From NCBI GenBank assembly GCA_019745565.1, contig JAIESW010000073.1, positions 1 through 49,168 of the forward strand: a DNA stretch of 49,168 nucleotides, written 5' to 3'. Within the stretch, counting starts at the first letter, position 1. Every line of letters begins with the position of its first letter. Shown here piece after piece: positions 42,960 through 49,168 of this stretch. The notes beneath the pieces are model-generated. The model searched no databases. It was not told the DNA's origin and saw nothing but the letters and a program-made list of their open reading frames with translations. Made by a program: the position numbers and the translations under genes. This DNA is from Burkholderiales bacterium (lineage in GTDB: Bacteria > Pseudomonadota > Gammaproteobacteria > Burkholderiales > Ga0077523).

Positions 42960-43331
42960 TCAGAGAAACCGGTTCGGTTGCAGGAACATGCCCAGGAGCA
43001 ATGCTCCCTCGGGCGCCGTGGCCACATGGATGCTGCCCGCCGGGCGCCATACGTACTCGCCGGCACGGACCTCGCCTTCCTCGTCGACCAGGCGGCCCTC
43101 CAGCACGTAGGTCTGCTCTATGCCCACGTGCTCGTGCAGCGGCAAGGTCGCGCCGGGACTCATGCGCGTGATGGAAGTCATCAATCCGGTTTCCTTGTCT
43201 TCGAGCAGGACCTTGATCTCGACTCCAGGGAACGCTGTCGGACGCCACGGCAGCGCATCCATCTTCACATAGCGCGACGAATGCGGCTTCAGATCGCCCT
43301 CGGTTTTCCAATCGGGCGTGTGCGCGCTCAT
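42960..43331 (-). CDS. ChrR-like cupin domain protein
   Basis: A 123-residue single cupin. Motif 1 reads LPLHEHVGIEQTYVLEGRLV with the metal-binding HxH-x-Glu pattern; motif 2 is GEYVWRPAGSIHVATAPEG, giving the last His. The arrangement resembles the C-terminal cupin of the anti-sigma factor ChrR and stand-alone relatives, which bind a metal and sense or convert small molecules. No sigma factor is adjacent. It starts 22 bases after the D-2-hydroxyacid dehydrogenase gene ends, so the two are probably cotranscribed. Confidence 0.85.
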   Translation of the reverse strand: MSAHTPDWKTEGDLKPHSSRYVKMDALPWRPTAFPGVEIKVLLEDKETGLMTSITRMSPGATLPLHEHVGIEQTYVLEGRLVDEEGEVRAGEYVWRPAGSIHVATAPEGALLLGMFLQPNRFL

Positions 43332-43353
43332 GAGGCCCCTCCTCATCCCGGTT

Positions 43354-44289
43354 TCAGACCTGGGTCAGCAACGGCTTGCCGGCAAAGTAAGCGGCCAGAT
43401 TGTCGACGACGAGCTGCCCCATGGCTGCCCGCGTCCAATGCGTTCCGCTCGACACGTGCGGCTGTAGCACGACGTTGTCGAGCCTGAACAGCGCTTCGGG
43501 CACCTTGGGCTCGGCCACGAACACATCCAGCCCGGCACCGGCGAGGCGGCCGTTGGCGAGCGCATCGACCAGCGCTGGCTCATCGACGGTAGTGCCACGC
43601 GACACGTTGATGAGATAGCCATCCTTGCCCAGCGCCGCGATCACTTCGCTGCTGACGATATTCTCGGTTTCCTTGCCGCCCGGGCAGGCCACGACCAGCA
43701 CCTTCACGTCGCGCGCAAGCTCCAAGGGCCTGTCATAGTAGTCGTAGGCGACCCCGCTCTGCCTGTTGCGACTGTGATACGCGATCTTCATGCCGAACGC
43801 TTCGGCGCGTTTCGCGATGGCCTTGCCGATACGCCCCAGCCCGATGATGCCCATGCGATTGCCGGACACCTTGTCCGCCAGTGGCGCATTGCCCTTGAGC
43901 CAGCTGCCGGCCCGCACGAACTTGTCGTTGAACACGGTGCGCCGCATCGTCGCGAGTACCAGTGCCAGGGCATTGTCCGCGACGCATTCGGTCAGCACGT
44001 CCGGCGTGTTGGTAACGGCGATACCGAGCCGGCGCGCCGCCGGCACATCGATACCGTCCACTCCCACGCCGAAGCAGGACACGATCTTGAGCTTCGGGAA
44101 CTTGCGCATCAGCTCGACGCTCATGCCGTGGTGGCCCGCCGTTGCCGTCGCGGTAATGCGATCTCGCAGGCCGGCCACGAAGGCATCCTTGTCGGCCGCC
44201 TGGTAATAGCGATGTACCGTGTAGGCGGCATCGAGTTGCTCCATGGTGGCTGGGAACAGCGGACAGAGCAGCAGGAGGTCGGGTTTCAT
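43354..44289 (-). CDS. D-2-hydroxyacid dehydrogenase (glyoxylate/hydroxypyruvate reductase-like)
   Basis: A 311-residue NAD(P)-dependent enzyme interconverting D-2-hydroxyacids and 2-oxoacids. The Rossmann motif is GIIGLGRIGKAIAKRA. The catalytic Arg lies in LINVSRGTTVDE, Glu in DVFVAEPKVP and His in LQPHVSSGTHW. SRNRQ after the second strand suggests NADP(H). It resembles GhrB-like or hydroxypyruvate reductase forms. It is the first gene of the minus-strand cluster; a ThDP 2-oxoacid enzyme at the other end could use the 2-oxoacid it makes, but this is inference. Confidence 0.88.
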   Translation of the reverse strand: MKPDLLLLCPLFPATMEQLDAAYTVHRYYQAADKDAFVAGLRDRITATATAGHHGMSVELMRKFPKLKIVSCFGVGVDGIDVPAARRLGIAVTNTPDVLTECVADNALALVLATMRRTVFNDKFVRAGSWLKGNAPLADKVSGNRMGIIGLGRIGKAIAKRAEAFGMKIAYHSRNRQSGVAYDYYDRPLELARDVKVLVVACPGGKETENIVSSEVIAALGKDGYLINVSRGTTVDEPALVDALANGRLAGAGLDVFVAEPKVPEALFRLDNVVLQPHVSSGTHWTRAAMGQLVVDNLAAYFAGKPLLTQV

Positions 44290-44410
44290 CGCTTGGAGTT
44301 TCCGTGGGGAGTACCGGGATTCTGTGGAAGTCCGAACCATTCGGACGCACGGGATTCGAATTTTATTCCAGCGGCTCGGTCCGCCATCCTGGCGCTGCAG
44401 GGAGACACGG

Positions 44411-45034
44411 CTAGCTTCGCAGCAAGCCCAGGCGCCGTGCTTCCTTGACGGCTTGCGTGCGATTACTCGCATTGAGCCGTCTGAACAACTCCTTCATGTG
44501 TTGCTTTACGGTGCCTTCCGTAACGCCCAGCGTGTCTGCGATTCGCTTGTTGGGCAAACCCTCGGCGAGGAGCGGAAGGATCTGCGACTGTCTCGGTGTC
44601 AGCGGCGTCCTCCCTACGCTGCTTTCGACCTGCGGGTCGGGAATGAACAGCGCGTCCGGCCGGTACACCTCGCCTCGCACGACGCGCCGCAGCGCATCCA
44701 TCAACTGCTCGCTGCTGGCGAGCTTCGGGATGTAACCACGCGCGCCGCTGTCTAGCAGCGTGCGGATCGTGCGCGGGTCGCTCAGGCCGGAGACGATCAC
44801 GATCGGCAGGCCGGGGTAGCGCCGATGGATCGCGAGGAACCCATCGAGCTCGCTCGTTCCGGGCATTTGCAGATCGAGTACCAGCAGGTCGACCGGCCAT
44901 TCGAGGGCGAGCTTGTCGAGCGTCCCCTGGATGTTGCTTGCCTCCAGCACGATCGCCTGGGGATCCAGCAGCTTGAGGAAAAAGCGCAGGCCCTCCCGGA
45001 ACATCGAGTGATCGTCGGCGTGCAGGATCTTCAC
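44411..45034 (-). CDS. Response regulator, NarL/LuxR family
   Basis: A 207-residue transcription factor. The receiver domain has acidic residues Asp7 and Asp8, phosphoacceptor Asp54 (LLVLDLQMPG), Ser in IVSGLSD and Lys in YIPKLAS. The C-terminal LuxR-type helix-turn-helix is LTPRQSQILPLLAEGLPNKR then TLGVTEGTVKQHMKELF. The start is a GTG at 45034, overlapping the preceding kinase stop (GTGA). It is the output of the three-gene relay. A candidate target is the 20-bp dyad at 48612-48631. Confidence 0.92.
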   Translation of the reverse strand: MKILHADDHSMFREGLRFFLKLLDPQAIVLEASNIQGTLDKLALEWPVDLLVLDLQMPGTSELDGFLAIHRRYPGLPIVIVSGLSDPRTIRTLLDSGARGYIPKLASSEQLMDALRRVVRGEVYRPDALFIPDPQVESSVGRTPLTPRQSQILPLLAEGLPNKRIADTLGVTEGTVKQHMKELFRRLNASNRTQAVKEARRLGLLRS

Positions 45035-46143
45035 GAGTGCGGCGCCGCGGGCAACGTGAAGCAAAACTCGTTGCCGCTTCCCGGTGCGGGGTTGACCGAT
45101 ACCTCCCCGCCCAGTCTCACGACGATGCGCTGCACCGATGCCAGACCTAGTCCATGCCCGGCCGCGCGCTCCTGCCGCAGGCGCGTGAACGGGATGAACA
45201 CGCGCATGCGCTCCTCCTGTGTCAATGGAATGCCGTTGTCGCGGACCCAGAAGCGCACGTGCGACCCGGCAGGCGAGGCGCCCAGTTCGAGATGGGGTGG
45301 CGACCCGCCATACTTGATGGCATTGCTCAGCAGGTTCACCCACACCTCCCCTACCCAAGGAGCATAGCCGTAGGCGAGGGGCCAGCTGCTCGGCACTGTC
45401 ACGATTGCCTTCTCCCGTGCCTGCAGGCCGGACAACTGACTCAGGGCTTGCGCGACCAGGCGGCCCATGTCGAGCGGCTGCGCTTCCACGTCCTGCTGCG
45501 CGACCATCGAGAGCAGCAGCAAGGCTTCGACCACTTCGCCCGTCATGGCGAGCGCCCCGAGAGCCTGCTGGACCAGGTGCATTTGCTCAGCGGAGAGATC
45601 GTCGGCCTTGTACTTGCCGAGGATCTCGAGGAAGCGGGTGGCAGCCGCCAGCGGGGTCTTGAGGCTGTGGGCAATCGTGTGCCCATAGGCCTCCAGCTCG
45701 GCATTCTTCTGCGCGAGGTCCTGGGTCTTGCTGAACAACTCGTGCTGCAGGCGATGCAGTTGAAGCTGATGCCGGATGCGTACCAGCAGCTCTTCGCGCT
45801 GGATGGGTTTGGTGACGTAGTCAACGGCGCCAAGCCGGAATCCCTCGACCTTGTGCTCGGTGTCGTCGACGGCGGTCATGAAGATCACCGGGACACTCGC
45901 GGTGCGGGAGTCGTCCTTGAGACGGCGGCACACTTCGAAGCCGTCCATGTCGGGCATGCGGACGTCGAGCAGGATGAGGTCGGGAGCTGCGAGTCGCGCC
46001 TTGTCGATGGCCTGCGCGCCGCTGCGGCTCAACATCAGGTCGAAGCCCTGCTCGGCCAGGAAGTCGGAGATCAGGCGCAGGTTCTGCGGCTTGTCATCGA
46101 CGATGAGCAACGTGGCTTCGCGCGCCTCAATGGATGACGGCAT
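45031..46143 (-). CDS. Soluble REC-histidine kinase
   Basis: A 370-residue cytoplasmic protein with an N-terminal receiver domain (Asp16, Asp17, phosphoacceptor Asp60 in LLDVRMPDMDG, Lys112 in VTKPIQ). A coiled stretch (LQLHRLQHELFSKTQDLAQK) and a kinase core with His159 in IAHSLKTPLAAATR follow. The ATPase domain has N box NLLSNAIKYGG, G1 VRDNGIP and G2 GHGLGLASVQ. It lacks membrane segments. The layout suits an intermediate that accepts phosphate from the hybrid kinase and passes it to the NarL-type regulator. It overlaps the hybrid kinase gene by 17 bases; the ATG at 46143 is chosen by homology. Confidence 0.9.
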   Translation of the reverse strand: MPSSIEAREATLLIVDDKPQNLRLISDFLAEQGFDLMLSRSGAQAIDKARLAAPDLILLDVRMPDMDGFEVCRRLKDDSRTASVPVIFMTAVDDTEHKVEGFRLGAVDYVTKPIQREELLVRIRHQLQLHRLQHELFSKTQDLAQKNAELEAYGHTIAHSLKTPLAAATRFLEILGKYKADDLSAEQMHLVQQALGALAMTGEVVEALLLLSMVAQQDVEAQPLDMGRLVAQALSQLSGLQAREKAIVTVPSSWPLAYGYAPWVGEVWVNLLSNAIKYGGSPPHLELGASPAGSHVRFWVRDNGIPLTQEERMRVFIPFTRLRQERAAGHGLGLASVQRIVVRLGGEVSVNPAPGSGNEFCFTLPAAPHS

Positions 46144-48526
46144 CGCGGCGCGCTCCCAGGCAATCCTGCAGGAGCGCAATCAGCCGCTCCTCGTCCAGGC
46201 CGCGCGCCAGTCCGTACAAGCGCCGGGCGAACGGGCGCAGCGCGTAGTCCTGATCGAGTTCGAGGGCGCGCTGCTCTATGCGTACCAGCTTGCCGAGCCG
46301 CGCCAGTTCGAGCAGTTCCTCGAGCACGGGCCGGGGCGGCGGCACCAACTCTGCTGCGTGTGACCCGAAACGGGTGGCGGACACCGTGTCGTGCTCCGCC
46401 TGATGCCACGTCAAGTTGAGGGTGCGCCCGAGCACCTCCAGGAGATCCGTCGCCTGAAAAGGTTTCCGCAGGCAAGCGCCGAAGTCTTGAGGGTCCGCCT
46501 CGGCACGCTCGAGGTCCGCGCTGCTGGCCGAGGCAGCTGCCACCGGAACGGTCTGCAGTCCGGGCAACTGGTGGATCGCGCGGGTCGCTTCGAACCCGTT
46601 CATCTCCGGCATGCGCAGATCCATCAGGATGAAGTCCGGCCTGTGCTCGCGCGCCTTGGCGATGGCCTCCTTCCCGTCACCGGCAAGCGCGACGTCGAAG
46701 CCCAGTGGCTCCAGCATCCTGCGCAGCAACTGGCGATTTTCTTCCTGATCGTCGGCCACCAGGATGCATCTGCGGCTTCCTTCGTAGCCGACGATGTGCC
46801 CGCTCACGGGCGCCGCTTCCTGCCCCTCGTTCACCAGCGGGAGCACAACGGTGAAGCGGAACCGGCTGCCGCTGCCCTGCCGGCTTTCCACCTCGATCGC
46901 GCCCCCCATCAGGTGTGCCAGTTCCTGGCTGATGGCCAACCCGAGCCCGACACCCGACTCGCGCTTGCGCCCCTGCACCGCTTGCTCGAACGGCACGAAA
47001 ATGCGCGCCTTGTCCTCCGGCGCGATGCCCATACCGGTGTCTTCCACGCTCATCTGCAGTTCGATCCGGCCGTCGTTCATGCGCATGGCCTGGACGCTCA
47101 GGCTGACCTGTCCGGCATCGGTAAATTTGATGGCGTTGCCCAGCAGGTTCAGCAAGACCTGCCGGATGCGCTTGCCATCGGCGCGCACCAACGCGGGCAG
47201 GTCCGCGGGCGTGTCGAGGACGAACGTCAGCCCTTTCTGCTGTGCGTCGATGCGCACCATTGCCGCGATCTCCTCCAGCAACGCAGGCAGTGGCACAGGC
47301 TCGGGGTTGAGCGCGAGGTTGCCGGAGCGAATACGGGACAGATCCAGGAGATCGTTGATCAGCGTCAGCAGATGGCGGCCGCTGCCCGCGATGGTGGCGA
47401 GCGCATCCCGGCGGGCCGGTTCGGCCAACACCCCTTTCGAGATGAGATCGGCGTAGCCGAGAATGGCGTGCAACGGCGTGCGCAACTCATGGCTCATGCT
47501 CGCCAGGAACTGGTCCTTGGCCCGGTTCGCGGCCTCGGCTTCGGCGCGCGCGGCAACCAGGGCTCTGCGCTGTCTGTTCAGCACCGTGATCCACAGCACG
47601 GCAACGAGCAGAATCGCCGAGAAGACCGCTACCGAAGTCCAGATGCCTCGATAGTCGACCTTGCTCTCGTAGCGCACGGACAGCCATTTCTGGGAGATCT
47701 CCCGCTCCTCCTCGTGACTGACGTTGCTCAGCACCTTGTCGAGGATGCCCACGAACTCCGGCCAGTCCTTGCGCACGGCAACCGAGAATCCCTTGGGCTG
47801 CAGGCCCTTCTCGACCGGGGTCGCGATCTTGAGATTGCTGATCTGGTGATACCGGATGTTGAACACGATCGGGAAAATGTCGTCCACCAGACCGTCCACC
47901 TTCCCTGTCGAAACCGCCAGCAACCCGTCGAGGAGATCGGCGTAGGCCTTGCCGCTGTAGTTCGGGTATGCCCGGGCGACGAGCTGTTGGGCCGAATGCC
48001 CTTTCACGACTCCGACACGCTCCGGGGCGAAATCGCGCAGGCCGGTCACGAAGCCGAAGTCGTCGCGCGTGACGATCACATTGACGTAGTGCAGATACGG
48101 CCTGGTGAAGAGCAGAAACTCGCCGCGTTCCGGCAAAGGCGCCACCGCCAGGACGAGGTCCACCTCATGCCGACGCAGCCGGTTTTCCACCGCCGCAAAG
48201 TCGGCCAATTGCTGGACTTTGAACCTGACCCCGAGACGGCGCTTCAGGATTTCCATGTAGTCGGAAACCACGCCGGAGAAATGCCCTCGGCTGTCCTGGA
48301 ATTCGTAGGGCGCGTAGTTGGTCTCCGCGCCGACCCGGATGATCGGGTGGGCGGCAAGCCATTCCCTTTCCGCGACCGTGAATTCGGCGCTCGCAGCGCC
48401 GCCTTCTTCCGGTACGGACATCTCCTGTCCGGCCACCACTTGCGGCAGGGCAAGAGTCATCAGCGCAACGAGACAAATAGCTGACCGACAGCGAATCCTG
48501 CGCGCTAACGAGCGCATGAGCTTCAC
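46127..48526 (-). CDS. BvgS-like hybrid sensor histidine kinase with periplasmic solute-binding domain
   Basis: A 799-residue inner-membrane sensor. The signal peptide is about 1-33; a family-3 solute-binding (Venus flytrap) domain spans about 50-280 (IIRVGAETNYAPYEFQDSRG). A membrane helix covers about 296-318 (IWTSVAVFSAILLVAVLWIT). The dimerisation domain with phosphoacceptor His in SMSHELRTPLHAILGY and the ATPase domain (N box NLLGNAIKFTD, G2 GVGLGLAI) follow. The receiver domain has phosphoacceptor Asp in FILMDLRMPEMNG and Lys in LRKPFQ. An 80-residue helical tail replaces the Hpt domain of BvgS. It probably binds an amino acid or similar small solute. Confidence 0.93.
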   Translation of the reverse strand: MKLMRSLARRIRCRSAICLVALMTLALPQVVAGQEMSVPEEGGAASAEFTVAEREWLAAHPIIRVGAETNYAPYEFQDSRGHFSGVVSDYMEILKRRLGVRFKVQQLADFAAVENRLRRHEVDLVLAVAPLPERGEFLLFTRPYLHYVNVIVTRDDFGFVTGLRDFAPERVGVVKGHSAQQLVARAYPNYSGKAYADLLDGLLAVSTGKVDGLVDDIFPIVFNIRYHQISNLKIATPVEKGLQPKGFSVAVRKDWPEFVGILDKVLSNVSHEEEREISQKWLSVRYESKVDYRGIWTSVAVFSAILLVAVLWITVLNRQRRALVAARAEAEAANRAKDQFLASMSHELRTPLHAILGYADLISKGVLAEPARRDALATIAGSGRHLLTLINDLLDLSRIRSGNLALNPEPVPLPALLEEIAAMVRIDAQQKGLTFVLDTPADLPALVRADGKRIRQVLLNLLGNAIKFTDAGQVSLSVQAMRMNDGRIELQMSVEDTGMGIAPEDKARIFVPFEQAVQGRKRESGVGLGLAISQELAHLMGGAIEVESRQGSGSRFRFTVVLPLVNEGQEAAPVSGHIVGYEGSRRCILVADDQEENRQLLRRMLEPLGFDVALAGDGKEAIAKAREHRPDFILMDLRMPEMNGFEATRAIHQLPGLQTVPVAAASASSADLERAEADPQDFGACLRKPFQATDLLEVLGRTLNLTWHQAEHDTVSATRFGSHAAELVPPPRPVLEELLELARLGKLVRIEQRALELDQDYALRPFARRLYGLARGLDEERLIALLQDCLGARRDAVIH

Positions 48527-48611
48527 CCTTGGCGACGTGGCGGCGAGGTGGGGGTCTAACCATGCCTCGCACCCGAGTTAGTTTAGCGCTTTCGCTGCCG
48601 GGAACGGTCGG

Positions 48612-48631
48612 ACTATCACCAAAGCGATAGT
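48612..48631. promoter_or_regulatory. 20-bp dyad in the kinase/repeat-protein intergenic region
   Basis: ACTATC (48612-48617) and GATAGT (48626-48631) form a perfect 6-bp inverted repeat with an 8-base centre (ACCAAAGC). The 20-bp overall size and symmetry suit binding by a dimer of a NarL/LuxR-type regulator. It lies 86 bases before the hybrid kinase start and 167 before the repeat-protein start. Confidence 0.45.
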
Positions 48632-48797
48632 GTCCAGTCCCGATGTGGAATTTCCATGGGTTTGGGCCGTTGGGATGATTTTGTTCGGAAGCCCGCCTCT
48701 TCCCGGCGTCGTAACCGCGGAACCTACGATGACCGCACTTGCATGCCCCGGCAGGCGGCGGTGGGAACAACAACCAACTGTCATCAAGGAGAATCGC

Positions 48798-49168
48798 ATG
48801 CGTGCATTGATTTCAGCATTGGCGGTCGCAGGTCTGTTCGCTGTCGCACTTCCCGGCCATGCCGACGAAAGTACCGTGAAGACCGGTAAGCCGGCCGACT
48901 ACGGTCGTGCCGCTGAAGAGGGCGGCGCAGTCAAGTCCGGCAAGAAGGCCGAGTTCGGCCGTGCCGCCGAAGAAGGTGGCGCAGTCAAGTCAGGCAAGAA
49001 GGCCGAGTTCGGCCGTGCCGCCGAAGAAGGCGGCGCGGTCAAGTCAGGCAAGAAGGCCGAGTTCGGCCGTGCCGCCGAAGAAGGCGGCGCAGTCAAGTCA
49101 GGCAAGAAGGCCGAGTTCGGCCGTGCCGCCGAAGAAGGCGGCGCAGTCAAGTCAGGCAAGAAGGCCGA
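48798..49168 (+). CDS. Exported protein of near-identical 18-residue repeats (3' end outside window)
   Basis: An ATG six bases after AAGGAG starts a protein with a signal peptide (ALISALAVAGLFAVALPGHA, cleavage after about residue 22). A short linker is followed by tandem copies of KKAEFGRAAEEGGAVKSG, the first degenerate (KPADYGRAAEEGGAVKSG). At least 123 codons are visible and the frame is open to the window edge. Each unit has four basic and three acidic residues, so the net charge is about +1 per repeat. I do not recognise the family. It is divergent from the phosphorelay operon. Low-complexity Lys/Glu/Gly/Ala repeats in an exported protein suggest a periplasmic protectant, a surface polymer or a wall-binding role, but none is established. 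Confidence 0.8.
   Translation, partial: MRALISALAVAGLFAVALPGHADESTVKTGKPADYGRAAEEGGAVKSGKKAEFGRAAEEGGAVKSGKKAEFGRAAEEGGAVKSGKKAEFGRAAEEGGAVKSGKKAEFGRAAEEGGAVKSGKKA
48888..49168 (+). repeat. 54-bp in-frame tandem repeat
   Basis: Units begin at 48888 (degenerate), 48942, 48996, 49050 and 49104; a sixth begins at 49158 and is cut by the window edge. From the second unit on, copies differ at only a few silent positions (for example GGT/GGC and GCA/GCG), which implies recent expansion or gene conversion. The array encodes the 18-residue repeat of the exported protein. Confidence 0.95.

Noticed and set aside
46391..48484. 697-codon plus-strand open frame
   Set aside because: Antisense of the BvgS-like kinase gene, whose domains are all clear on the minus strand.
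48899..49159. Minus-strand frame repeating a Pro/Ser/Ala-rich unit
   Set aside because: It is the antisense of the 54-bp repeat; any frame through a repeat with no stop stays open. The plus strand has the signal peptide and ribosome site.
48888..49168. CRISPR-like or intergenic satellite array
   Set aside because: Units are contiguous, a multiple of three (54 bases), without spacers, and in frame with a signal-peptide ORF, so this is a coding tandem repeat.

Overview
The window reads as a GC-rich betaproteobacterial chromosome segment. The evidence is the long, tightly packed minus-strand block rpoE-rseA-rseB-mucD-lepA-lepB-(DUF4845)-rnc-era-recO-pdxJ-acpS-nagZ, followed by uvrC-pgsA-tRNA-Gly-tRNA-Cys. 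This order is characteristic of Betaproteobacteria. Genus cannot be fixed from sequence reading alone. The right end stops inside a 54-bp tandem repeat and the left end inside a gene, which would fit a natural contig break.

Layout. 1-1.2 kb: the 3' end of a histidine kinase gene abuts a convergent O-methyltransferase gene that has lost its 3' third. 1.4-4 kb (+): a cobalt-type nitrile hydratase operon (alpha, beta, accessory protein), then a Tat-exported beta-carbonic anhydrase. 4.1-20.1 kb (-): two tRNAs behind a perfect-consensus promoter, then pgsA, uvrC, a tautomerase, a family-5 uracil-DNA glycosylase and the envelope-stress/housekeeping block, with ATGA, GTGA or short overlaps at many junctions. 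20.2-27.9 kb: ygfZ opposite a YgfX-like gene, an NRDE protein, a GNAT enzyme, a class II aldolase coupled to mtnA (5'-deoxypentose/methylthioribose salvage), an SDR, tadA, a small Cys-rich exported protein and a 2H phosphoesterase. 27.9-32.3 kb (-): a 1440-residue Lhr helicase.

32.6-37.3 kb (+): three translationally coupled genes, a GltD-like flavoprotein with a ferredoxin domain followed by 2-oxoacid:ferredoxin oxidoreductase alpha and beta. The predicted complex would link CoA-dependent oxidation of a 2-oxoacid to NAD(P). Next come a LysR pseudogene with a Trp-to-stop change and an orphan glycine-betaine-type binding protein. 39-44.3 kb (-): a probable catabolic cluster (ThDP enzyme, TPR protein, lipocalin-like protein, ChrR-like cupin, D-2-hydroxyacid dehydrogenase) with no recognised pathway.

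44.4-48.5 kb (-): a three-protein phosphorelay (BvgS-like periplasmic-sensing hybrid kinase, REC-kinase, NarL/LuxR-type regulator). Divergent from it, across a 271-bp gap with a 20-bp dyad, is an exported protein made of near-identical 18-residue repeats. This signalling/repeat-protein pair is the best candidate for something undescribed. The lepA leader is the most unusual regulatory structure: a perfect cUUCGg hairpin sits exactly between a Shine-Dalgarno sequence and the start codon.
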